Positions 1 to 6,883 of a stretch of 39,950 nucleotides of DNA are shown here, piece by piece. The stretch comes from Pseudomonadota bacterium (GTDB lineage Bacteria; Myxococcota_A; UBA796; GCA-2862545). The notes under the pieces were generated by a model, which saw nothing but the letters and a program-made list of their open reading frames with translations, did no database searches and had not been told where the DNA came from. The stretch covers positions 1 to 39,950 of the forward strand of contig JAGSGY010000052.1 of assembly GCA_023954855.1 (NCBI GenBank). The letters run 5' to 3'. How positions within the stretch are numbered: the first letter of the stretch is position 1; every line of letters begins with the position of its first letter. A program made the position numbers and the translations under genes.

Positions 1-60
1 GCAGTTTGCGCTCGGCGCTGGGACGCATATTGTGCGGACACTCCACTCCTCGGAGGGCAC

Positions 61-885
61 ATGCCTCAACTTCAGCAGCAGCAGACGTCAGACCAGGCCC
101 AGGCCGTCGACGTCCAGATCCAAGGCCCCGAGCTCGCGGTCGAGCAGCAACAGGGAAACGCGGCCGCACTCGAGGCGGCCGAGATTGCGCCCCAGGAGAA
201 GCCGAACGACGGCAAGCTGCGCCAGGCCCACGGTGACCACACGCGGCTTCGCGAAGAGGCCCTTGTGGCGCAAGAGAAGCTCGCCGGCGGCATCGAGGCC
301 ATCAGCGCGATGCTCGCCAAGGGCGGCACGGTGACCACCCCGCTCTGCGACCCCAAGAAGATCAAGGGCATCGAGCGCAGCAACGACAAGGTCGACTTCA
401 AGTATGGCGGCGATGCGTCACGGCTGACCGACATTGCCCGCGGAAGCATCGTCTTCAAGGATGAACTCGAGGTTCGCGAGAGCTTCCCCGCGGTTGTTGA
501 AGAGCTCGAGAAGCGCGGCTGGAACCTGGTCGGCAACGTCAAGGACCGCTTCCTCGACCCGGCGAGCGGCTACCGCGACATGCTGATGAATGTCGACATC
601 GACGGGCACATCTGTGAGCTCCAGCTGCACGTCGAGAAGATGATGGAGGCCAAGCACGACTCGGCCGGCCACGACAACTACAAGGTCATCCGCGACATCG
701 AGCTCGAGCAGATGAAGACGGGTGTACTCGATGCCAAGACCACCGAGACCCTTCAGGGTGCGACCGCCGACATGGTCGGGCACTACGAGGGCAAGTGGGA
801 CGAGCACGAGGAAGAGATGAAGCGCGACCCGGAGCGGTTTGCCCGCCTCGAGGAGCTCCGTGCCAACGCCAAGGGCCAGTCCTAG
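61..885 (+). CDS. RelA/SpoT-fold (alarmone-synthetase-like) protein with eCIS-cargo-like N-terminus
   Basis: 274 aa, ATG preceded by a clear CGGAGGG Shine-Dalgarno. Residues 100-210 follow the RelA/SpoT synthetase pattern: a Lys-rich PKKIKGIERS stretch at 98-107, a GGDASRLTDIARGSI strand at 117-131 with the metal-type Asp124, KDRF at 161, the GYRD signature at 170-173 (GYQS/GYRS in alarmone synthetases), ELQLH at 186-190 (EIQIRT in the family) and a closing H..NYK at 204-208. No HD hydrolase, TGS or ACT domain is present, so it is a stand-alone small synthetase-like enzyme. The Gln-rich N-terminus carries QQQGNAAALEAAE (29-41), like the GNAAV-type motif of proteins linked to extracellular contractile injection systems and DUF4157 loci. 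The inferred role is a nucleotide-pyrophosphate-making (or otherwise nucleotidyl-transferring) effector. Divergence at Gln-to-Arg (GYRD) and Arg-to-His (ELQLH) leaves the chemistry open. The C-terminal 50 residues are charged and helical. Confidence 0.72.
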   Translation: MPQLQQQQTSDQAQAVDVQIQGPELAVEQQQGNAAALEAAEIAPQEKPNDGKLRQAHGDHTRLREEALVAQEKLAGGIEAISAMLAKGGTVTTPLCDPKKIKGIERSNDKVDFKYGGDASRLTDIARGSIVFKDELEVRESFPAVVEELEKRGWNLVGNVKDRFLDPASGYRDMLMNVDIDGHICELQLHVEKMMEAKHDSAGHDNYKVIRDIELEQMKTGVLDAKTTETLQGATADMVGHYEGKWDEHEEEMKRDPERFARLEELRANAKGQS

Positions 886-894
886 GGGGGACCG

Positions 895-1134
895 ATGATG
901 ACGCAAGAAAAGCCTGATCCCATGGTCAAGTTCGCCATTGCCGGCGACCGCCCCGTCAAGTCCGTTCGCACCGAAGACGGCGGTCTCGCCATCCTCGGGT
1001 GGGACTGGAAGCGCAAGGTCTTCGTTCCCGCCCCCGAGCACTTCATGGACCTGATGATGCCGCAGGGACGCGACATCGACTTCGTCGACGAAGAGACCTT
1101 CGAAGGGCGCGTGGACGACTTGCTCTTCGGCTGA
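895..1134 (+). CDS. small protein, candidate immunity/partner of the RelA/SpoT-like effector
   Basis: 79 aa, no recognised family. It starts 9 nt after the stop of the RelA/SpoT-like gene, with a run of six G just before the two adjacent ATG codons (895 and 898), so the two genes are almost certainly co-transcribed. The protein is soluble with no signal peptide. It is acidic at its C-terminus (DIDFVDEETF near the end) and contains a compact Trp-containing GWDWKRKVF segment near residue 35. The position directly behind a toxin-like enzyme, the small size and the acidic charge fit an immunity protein or antitoxin, but this is inference from context. It could equally be a loading adaptor. Confidence 0.6.
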   Translation: MMTQEKPDPMVKFAIAGDRPVKSVRTEDGGLAILGWDWKRKVFVPAPEHFMDLMMPQGRDIDFVDEETFEGRVDDLLFG

Positions 1135-1165
1135 ACGCTGCGACTATGCTCTGCCTGGAGCGTCC

Positions 1166-1474
1166 ATGGCCGAGCCGAGTTTCAGGCCCATGGCCATTCC
1201 CACACGCTTTGGACAGAGGCTTCGCGCTTGGCGCAAGCGTCGGGGGCTCTCGCAGCTTGACCTGGCCTTGGCCGCAGTGACGACCCCCCGGTACGTGTCC
1301 TTCATCGAGACCGGTCGCTCACGGCCCGGAAGGGGCGTGGTGTTGCGCATTGGGGACGCCCTGGGGCTCTCGCTCGCGGACCAGAACGACCTTCTGGCGG
1401 CGGCGAGGAAGATGGCGAGGAGCTCGACACACGCGCGATGTGCGGGACGCTCTGGGTGGACGGGGCCGCTGTGA
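1166..1474 (+). CDS. truncated XRE-family helix-turn-helix regulator
   Basis: 102 aa. Residues 14-75 match the XRE helix-turn-helix of the MmyB-like regulator family: FGQRLRAWRKRRGLSQLDLA, then SFIETGRSRPGRGVVLRIGDAL and a DQNDLLAAA segment. Family members normally continue for about 170-200 more residues with a ligand-binding MmyB-like domain. Here the reading frame runs into low-quality sequence (MARSSTHARCAGRSG) and stops, so the sensory half is missing. The helix-turn-helix also lacks the usual Gly-Val-Ser after LALAA. An ATG at 1190 is an alternative start that fits the domain boundary better. Either a minimal DNA-binding protein or a decaying gene; it might regulate the upstream pair or the divergent genes. 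Confidence 0.55.
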   Translation: MAEPSFRPMAIPTRFGQRLRAWRKRRGLSQLDLALAAVTTPRYVSFIETGRSRPGRGVVLRIGDALGLSLADQNDLLAAARKMARSSTHARCAGRSGWTGPL

Positions 1475-1528
1475 AGACGCTGACGACCGTGCTGAAGCCG
1501 TGTGTCGAGGCCTCGCAAAGTAGGCGGG

Positions 1529-1822
1529 TCAGCGTCGGTCTGGGTCGCAGCCCTCGGCACGGAGCCAGGCCGTGCGGGCCTCGAGATCGGTCTGGTCAGC
1601 GTATTCGTGGTGTAGCGCGTGAAAGCAAGTGAGCTGCTCCTCTGCGTCCTCGATACGTCCGCACGCCCGGAACCGAGGCATGTTCGCAGCCTGGTCGCTA
1701 TAGGCGCAGGCTTGGAAGGTGCTTCGGTCAGCGCTCGGAAGGGCGTCGACGCGGGCCATGCCCGAGCGGATCGGGCACCCTGTGGAGACGACGACGAACG
1801 CCAGAAAGAGGAAGTTGCGCAT
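1529..1822 (-). CDS. small lipoprotein
   Basis: 97 aa. The ATG at 1822 is preferred over an in-frame GTG two codons upstream because GGAG lies 5 nt before it. The N-terminus is Arg-Asn followed by a hydrophobic stretch ending in VVVSTGC, a good lipobox with the acylated Cys at residue 16. The mature part is about 80 residues with four more Cys (ACAYSD, RACGRIED, LTCFHA, GCDPDR), so two disulfides are plausible in the periplasm. It lies 18 nt downstream of the exported protein at 1841-2512 and is probably co-transcribed with it. No family recognised. Confidence 0.62.
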   Translation of the reverse strand: MRNFLFLAFVVVSTGCPIRSGMARVDALPSADRSTFQACAYSDQAANMPRFRACGRIEDAEEQLTCFHALHHEYADQTDLEARTAWLRAEGCDPDRR

Positions 1823-1840
1823 GTGCACTCCGAAGGCGGG

Positions 1841-2512
1841 CTACCCCTCGCCGAGTCTGAACGAGACGCCAAACTCGATGAGGGTTCCAGTGTAGAGGTA
1901 GGCGTTCGGGCCGCGAACCTGCTGCATCATCAGCTCCGTGCGTACGTAGCCGCCGACCACGTGGGTCGTGCGGGCAACCAGGCGCACGCTCGTGTACCAG
2001 CCGGTGAACTTGGACAGACTCCAGCCAGCCACCACGCTCGGGGCGAAGACGAAGCCCTCACCGCCGAGCGGAAGCCCGACTCCGACGGCGACCGGCACCG
2101 CGAGGTAGTCTTCGGGCTCGTCATGCCGCTCTTTTGGCACCGTGTTGAACGCGAACTGGGCGACGACCCCTGGCTTCCCCATCGGGGACAGGAACATCAG
2201 CGCATCGGCCATCGGGAACCAGGCCTTGTCGCGCTTCGAGCCCGAGAGGGCCGCGGAGATCGGGAACTTCTCGCCGGACTTGAGAATCCCTCCCATGCCC
2301 CAGTCGATGGTGAAGGCGGGGACGAGGTTGAGTCGGGCCTCCATGTAGTTGCCCTCGGAGACCTGCGCCGCACCGAGAGAGAGGATGCCCCCACCCTCCT
2401 TGAGGAACGGCGTGGCGCCGGTGAACGTGAGCCCCGTGTCGAGCATGGTGACGGTGTCCGTGGCCCAGGACGGGGTCGACATCAAGACGGCCAAGAGTAC
2501 TGCGCTCCGCAT
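1841..2512 (-). CDS. exported protein, possibly an outer-membrane beta-barrel
   Basis: 223 aa from the ATG at 2512, chosen because GGAGGCG lies just upstream and a clean signal peptide follows (MRSAVLLAVLMSTPSWA, then ATDTV). The open frame continues upstream without a start-like context. The mature chain has alternating hydrophobic/polar strands, many Gly and aromatic residues, and ends in a strand-like FGVSFRLGEG. This is compatible with a small outer-membrane barrel or a lipocalin-like exported protein. It is the first gene of a minus-strand pair with the lipoprotein at 1529-1822. No specific family recognised; the role is unknown. Confidence 0.65.
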   Translation of the reverse strand: MRSAVLLAVLMSTPSWATDTVTMLDTGLTFTGATPFLKEGGGILSLGAAQVSEGNYMEARLNLVPAFTIDWGMGGILKSGEKFPISAALSGSKRDKAWFPMADALMFLSPMGKPGVVAQFAFNTVPKERHDEPEDYLAVPVAVGVGLPLGGEGFVFAPSVVAGWSLSKFTGWYTSVRLVARTTHVVGGYVRTELMMQQVRGPNAYLYTGTLIEFGVSFRLGEG

Positions 2513-2616
2513 CACGCCTCCGCGTGACAGTGTACCGCAGGAACGGGGTGGGCTTTCGACCGTCTGGCCCACACTGTTTCTTGTCCGACCGCGGGAATAG
2601 ACGCGCTTCGTGCGCG

Positions 2617-2840
2617 ATGGACTTCGCGCGCTTGGAGGCCGCGTGGCAGCGCGCAGAGGCAAGGTCGTCTACCAGCACCACCTAGAGCACGACGCCCCTC
2701 GTCGCTTCGTTGAGGTCGAGGTCCGTAAGAAGGGGATTTACCGGCGAACTGGCTTCTTCGATCAGCCTGGGGAGTGGGGCCAGACCGAGAAGTTTGTGGC
2801 TAGATTCGGCACCCTCGGCTCGCCGCATCTTGGGCGTGCA
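2617..2840 (+). pseudogene. possible frameshifted WGR-like protein remnant
   Basis: An ATG at 2617 opens with a plausible N-terminus (MDFARLEAAWQRAEA) but reaches TAG after 22 codons. In the neighbouring frame the sequence continues convincingly from about 2658: GKVVYQHHLEHDAPRRFVE, then VEVRKKGIYRRTG, GEWGQTEKFVARFG. The combined product resembles the start and core of a WGR domain (F-x-E-x-E ... R-x-G ... G-Q-x-x-K-F). One shift near 2655-2665 would join the two halves. Beyond about 2830 the frame no longer looks coding. This would explain most of the 411-nt stretch between the genes at 2512 and 2924. WGR assignment is weak. Confidence 0.3.
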
Positions 2841-2893
2841 TGCAGGTCGGCCAATCGGCCGATGCATCGATTCGTAGCGTCTTCTCAAGGGGT

Positions 2894-2923
2894 GGGGTGC
2901 CTACCCTCCTGTAGGAGGTACCC
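2894..2923 (+). promoter_or_regulatory. hairpin sequestering the ribosome binding site of the 2924 lipoprotein gene
   Basis: CCTCC at 2905-2909 is exactly complementary to the Shine-Dalgarno GGAGG at 2914-2918, with a TGTA loop. Outside this, TA/TA and GGG/CCC (2894-2897 with 2921-2923) can extend the stem. The start codon follows at 2924. In this fold the ribosome binding site would be closed, suggesting translational control, or simply a chance perfect anti-SD. Confidence 0.4.
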
Positions 2924-3892
2924 ATGCGATCGTTGTTTCTGCTTCTGGTTCTCTCAGCGTGCGTCACCGACCCCGGTCAAGAGACGGGTGTGGTCGAGGG
3001 AGACACCGACACCGACGCGGACGCGGATACCGACGCGGACGCGGATACCGACGCGGACGCGGATACCGACACGGACGCGGATGCCGACACGGACGCGGAT
3101 GCCGACACGGACGCGGATGCCGACACGGACGCGGATGCCGACACCGACGCGGATGCCGACACCGACGCGGATGCCGACACGGACGCGGATGCAGACACCG
3201 ACGCGGATACGGACACCGACGTGCCCTTCGAAGATTGCGCGAACGGCATCGACGACGACGGGGACGGCGCCGTGGACTGCTCCGACGCCGACTGTTTCGG
3301 AGCCACGCCATGCCGGAGCGAGGACTGCAGCGCGGCAGGTGACGAGGATGGGGACGGGCTCGAGAATTGTGCCGACCCCGATTGTTCGGCCTTTGATGCC
3401 TGCATCCCGACTGAGGCGTGGGCCTATGAGGGCGACGGAACGACGCGCCGGAACCGCTACACCGGTACTTGGCGGATGACGGACACCGTGCTCACCAACC
3501 CGAACGGCGTCTACAACGTCGGGGACAGCCTCTGTGTGAGCCATTACGACCATGTCAGCACCGGGCCCATCACGAGCACGCTGCCCTGTCCGGACTGCGA
3601 GTGGGCGTTTTCCTTCGGGCCGGCGGTGCACACGAGCCATGAGGGGCCGTTGTGCGAGGCCTGGTACGACTACGTCGATCCAAATGCCGAGGACTACTTC
3701 GGGGAGATCGCGTCTCCCGAGAATTTTGGGCTCACGACGTCCTACCAGTACGCCGGCGGCACCTATACCCTGACGCTCTTCTACTACAACGGTGGTGGCT
3801 ATACGGGCTGGTACCCCTACGGCGCCGCGACCTTCGATGGCACCACCCAGCGCACCACCTGGCATCGCGAGCTGGGCACCTACGAGTATTAG
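2924..3892 (+). CDS. lipoprotein with long Asp-Thr-Asp-Ala linker and NGxDDDGDG repeats
   Basis: 322 aa; GGAGG lies 5 nt before the ATG. Signal peptide and lipobox: hydrophobic core to VLSAC, Cys13. Residues 27-99 are a pure Asp/Thr/Ala linker (DTDADA units). Two Cys/Asp motifs follow: [21 protein letters not shown] and [20 protein letters not shown], the calcium-binding-like NGxDDDGDGxxDC repeats common in secreted proteins of Myxococcota. The C-terminal 180 residues form a Tyr/Trp/Gly-rich, probably beta-sheet domain I do not recognise. The model is outer-membrane anchoring by lipid, a rigid polyanionic stalk and an exposed globular head. Its stop is 14 nt from the stop of the convergent serine hydrolase. 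Confidence 0.85.
   Translation: MRSLFLLLVLSACVTDPGQETGVVEGDTDTDADADTDADADTDADADTDTDADADTDADADTDADADTDADADTDADADTDADADTDADADTDADTDTDVPFEDCANGIDDDGDGAVDCSDADCFGATPCRSEDCSAAGDEDGDGLENCADPDCSAFDACIPTEAWAYEGDGTTRRNRYTGTWRMTDTVLTNPNGVYNVGDSLCVSHYDHVSTGPITSTLPCPDCEWAFSFGPAVHTSHEGPLCEAWYDYVDPNAEDYFGEIASPENFGLTTSYQYAGGTYTLTLFYYNGGGYTGWYPYGAATFDGTTQRTTWHRELGTYEY
3002..3220 (+). repeat. tandem GACxCG/GAC ACC repeat coding a DTDADA linker
   Basis: 219 nt of in-frame tandem repeat, dominated by an 18-nt unit read as Asp-Thr-Asp-Ala-Asp-Ala with silent GAC/GAT and ACC/ACG changes. Every unit is a multiple of 6 nt, so gain or loss of units changes stalk length without breaking the frame. Confidence 0.9.
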
Positions 3893-3906
3893 GGCGGCCT
3901 TCTGGT

Positions 3907-4986
3907 CTACGGGAGTAGGCGGGTGGCGAACTCCCGATCGCGGAACTGCCGACTGCCATCTGAAAGCATCACGACCACCAGGTCTTCGGAGGGGAAGACG
4001 TACAGGCGCTGGTCGTTGTGCCCTGCGGCCACAAAGGCGTCTTCGTAGCCGCCCGGGTGCAGCACACCGTCGCCGTCGCGGTCGAGTTGGACGCCAGAGA
4101 GATCGGCATCCTCGCCGATGGGCTGATTGAGCCACCAGGTCAGGCCATAGGCCGGGTTCGCCTCGCTTCCCGTCGTGCAGCGCTCCCGGACCCCCTCGGG
4201 CAACACCCGCTCGCCCTCCCACAGCCCGTCATCACGGATGAGCACACCGTAGCGAGCCCACTCGTGTGCCGTGGTCCAGGCGCCATAGGGGAGCATGGGA
4301 TTGCCGGATGGGTCGTGATGCCAGCCACCGTAGCGGAAGCCGATGGGGGCAAACACACGCTCGTCGAGGATGTCGAGGGCGCTGCGACCCGCCAGGCGGT
4401 CCACCTGCTCGCCGAACACCATCTGATGGGAGCTGCCGTACTCGAACTTCGATCCGGCGTCCCACTGGCTCTCGAGGGCGACCGCGTGCGCGTACTTGTC
4501 CTCGATGCGCTGCTCGACCTTCATGCCGTCGCTCGAAAGCGCGAACCACGACTGCTTGATGCCGCTGGTGAACTGCAGCAGGTGGCGGGCCGTCACGTCG
4601 TCGCCGGCGGCGAGCTCGGGAATGGCCTCGGACACCGGGGCGTCGAGGTCCAAGACCTCATCCTCGACCAGCAGCTCGGCGACGGCACAGGAGAAGCTCT
4701 TTGTGCCGCTGAACAGGTGGCGGGGCGTGGTGGGGTCGTAGTCGTCGCGAGCCCACTCGAAGACGATGTCGGTCCCCTCGATGACCAGCATGGCGACGGC
4801 CTGTTGGTCTTCCGCATAGTCGCGGGCCGCGGTGTAGCGCTCGAGGTCGGCGGCCTCGGGTTCTGCGGTGCCCCAGTCCTCGGTGGTGGGGATGGACTGG
4901 TCGCTGAAGTCGAGCTTCGGCGCCCCGGCGCAGCCGAGCGACAGGCTGAGACTACCTACAATGAACCAGAGAGCGCGGGCTTGCAT
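3907..4986 (-). CDS. lipoprotein serine hydrolase, class C beta-lactamase / penicillin-binding-protein-like
   Basis: 359 aa with GGAGG upstream. The lipobox LSLGC puts the lipidated Cys at residue 19. The beta-lactamase-family SxxK motif is SGTK at 93-96 (LFSGTKSF), followed by LDAPVSEAIPEL and the LLQFTSGI loop typical of the family. The second-motif Tyr is probably Y183 in FEYGSSHQM (YxS instead of the usual YxN). The third region is AAGHNDQRLYVFPSEDLVVVM near the C-terminus. The family acts on D-Ala peptides, esters or lactones; the substrate here cannot be told. It is a single transcription unit on the minus strand, converging with the 2924 gene, and is probably anchored facing the periplasm or cell surface. 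Confidence 0.85.
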   Translation of the reverse strand: MQARALWFIVGSLSLSLGCAGAPKLDFSDQSIPTTEDWGTAEPEAADLERYTAARDYAEDQQAVAMLVIEGTDIVFEWARDDYDPTTPRHLFSGTKSFSCAVAELLVEDEVLDLDAPVSEAIPELAAGDDVTARHLLQFTSGIKQSWFALSSDGMKVEQRIEDKYAHAVALESQWDAGSKFEYGSSHQMVFGEQVDRLAGRSALDILDERVFAPIGFRYGGWHHDPSGNPMLPYGAWTTAHEWARYGVLIRDDGLWEGERVLPEGVRERCTTGSEANPAYGLTWWLNQPIGEDADLSGVQLDRDGDGVLHPGGYEDAFVAAGHNDQRLYVFPSEDLVVVMLSDGSRQFRDREFATRLLP

Positions 4987-5172
4987 CGATGACCTCCGCC
5001 GGTTGGACCCGCGAGTTCGAGATCTCGGAAATGCGATTCACAGAGATACTGACACGACTTCTCCACCCCGTCGAACCGCCCGCCGCCCTACGGTCAGATT
5101 CTCGATTTGTGAAGTTCAAAGGTCTTTGTGCAGAGTGGTTGTGGATGTGTGCGGGGGCGTGTATGTTGCCGC

Positions 5173-5523
<351 letters not shown>

Positions 5524-5530
5524 GATCCCC

Positions 5531-6844
5531 ATGCTCTGGCTTGCCCTCTCGCTGTTTTCACCGGCACACGCGGCCCCCGGGCATCTCCCGATTCAAGGGG
5601 TGCTCGCCGACAATGTCGGTGCGCCGATTGACGGCGACGTCACTGTGAAGTTCCGCCTTGTGTCAGACGACGTGGGCACTACCGAGTTCTGGACCGAGAC
5701 GGTCACCGTGGCTGCGGTCGGAGGTCGCTTCGCGATCAACTTGGGCGATGTCGCGGATCTCGATCTCGACCTGTTCGCCACCTACCCGGGCGCCTACTTA
5801 GGCGTGAAGGTGGGCACCGATGCCGAGATGCCTCTCGTCGCGCTCGGCCATGTGGGCTACGCGGCCTGGGCTGAGAATGCCGGGGATGCGGACCTGCTCG
5901 AAGGCCGCACGCGGACGGAGATTGCCTCCGACATCATCAGCACCGCCAACGGCCTCTATGCACCGGTGACCTACGCGCCTGATTGGAGCGAGCTGACGAG
6001 TGTTCCGACGGGTCTGGCCGACGGCGATGACGACACCACGTATACGGCAGGTACTGGGCTCGCGCTGAGCAGTGGTGGTGAGTTTTCGCTGAACTACACC
6101 CCCGACTTTGGTGACCTGACCAGCGTGCCTACCGGCCTTGCCGATGGTGACGATGACACCACCTACACGGCGGGTAGCGGCCTGGCACTCGCGAGCAACG
6201 GTGAGTTCAGCCTGAACTACACCCCCGACTTCAGTGACTTGACGAGCGTGCCCACCGGTCTCGCCGATGGTGACGACGACACCACCTACACCGCGGGTAC
6301 GGGTATCGCCTTGGCCAACGGACAGTTCACGCTGGACTACACGCCGGATTGGGGAGACCTCACCGGCGTTCCCACAGACGTCTCGAGCCGCAACGCGGCA
6401 ACCCTCGAAGGCCAGGCGGGCGCCTACTACCTCAGCGCCAACAACCTGACGGGCACGGTCGGTGCGGGTCTATTCTCGGCCTACGCGGACCTGGCTGCCG
6501 AGAGCAAGATCGGGACTGGTGGTACCCAGGTGGCCGCGGGTAACCACACCCACAACTACGCCGCTTCGGGTCACAACCACGATTCTGACTACGCAGACAT
6601 CAGCCATACCCACGGTCGGCCAGCGGCGAGTGAGTACACGGTGGTGGCAAGCCAGAGCGCATCGGCGTGCTGTCCCTCGGCGAACGCGACACCGATCATG
6701 GGTGGCTGTCAGGCCTCGGACCTGGCCACAGGCATCTCGAAGAGCTACCCGATCAACTGGGCCAACGGCAGCGAAGCGGCTTGTCAGAGCTGCATCTTGG
6801 GCGCCGCCGTCGACGTGACGGCGATTATTGTCTGCGAAGGCTAG
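5531..6844 (+). CDS. secreted tail-fibre-like repeat protein with three HxH motifs
   Basis: 437 aa from the ATG at 5531, where a signal peptide starts (MLWLALSLFSPAHA). Residues 15-120 form a beta-rich N-terminal domain (IQGVLADNVGAPIDGDVTVKF) of the kind seen ahead of repeats in bacterial fibre proteins. Four near-identical repeats begin at residues 151, 192, 233 and 273 (units of 41, 41 and 40 aa, core DLTSVPTGLADGDDDTTYTA). Then come HTH (339-341), HNH (348-350) and HTH (359-361), like the metal-binding His pairs of phage tail fibres. The C-terminus has a Cys-rich tip (SACCPS, GGCQAS, ACQSCI). Likely a trimeric fibrous surface or secreted protein. Co-transcribed with the lipoprotein 7 nt upstream, which may anchor it. 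Confidence 0.75.
   Translation: MLWLALSLFSPAHAAPGHLPIQGVLADNVGAPIDGDVTVKFRLVSDDVGTTEFWTETVTVAAVGGRFAINLGDVADLDLDLFATYPGAYLGVKVGTDAEMPLVALGHVGYAAWAENAGDADLLEGRTRTEIASDIISTANGLYAPVTYAPDWSELTSVPTGLADGDDDTTYTAGTGLALSSGGEFSLNYTPDFGDLTSVPTGLADGDDDTTYTAGSGLALASNGEFSLNYTPDFSDLTSVPTGLADGDDDTTYTAGTGIALANGQFTLDYTPDWGDLTGVPTDVSSRNAATLEGQAGAYYLSANNLTGTVGAGLFSAYADLAAESKIGTGGTQVAAGNHTHNYAASGHNHDSDYADISHTHGRPAASEYTVVASQSASACCPSANATPIMGGCQASDLATGISKSYPINWANGSEAACQSCILGAAVDVTAIIVCEG
5981..6376 (+). repeat. coding tandem repeat of ~41 aa (123 nt)
   Basis: Repeat copies start at 5981, 6104, 6227 and 6347; the last is partial. Each contains the sequence for Asp-Leu-Thr-Ser/Gly-Val-Pro-Thr and, in the first three, Gly-Leu-Ala-Asp-Gly-Asp-Asp-Asp-Thr-Thr-Tyr-Thr. 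The copies differ mainly at synonymous sites, so the amino-acid pattern is under selection rather than freshly duplicated. Confidence 0.88.
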
Positions 6845-6883
6845 GCCTCTGTGCGCGTCTAGTGAACGGAAGGGGAGCGGGCC

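Noticed and set aside
1619-2527. Plus-strand open frame opposite the exported protein and lipoprotein
   Set aside because: No ribosome site and a biased composition. The minus strand has signal peptides, Shine-Dalgarno sites and a lipobox.
3002-3220. Repeat array that might be taken for a CRISPR or satellite
   Set aside because: Units are contiguous, in frame and without spacers; they encode an acidic linker.
2954-4222. Long minus-strand open frames over the Asp-Thr repeats (for example 2954-4222 and 2977-3405) and Ser-Val runs at 5094-5354 and 39700-39945
   Set aside because: They are antisense readings of GACACC-type repeats; low complexity, with no start signals, and opposite to well-supported lipoprotein genes.
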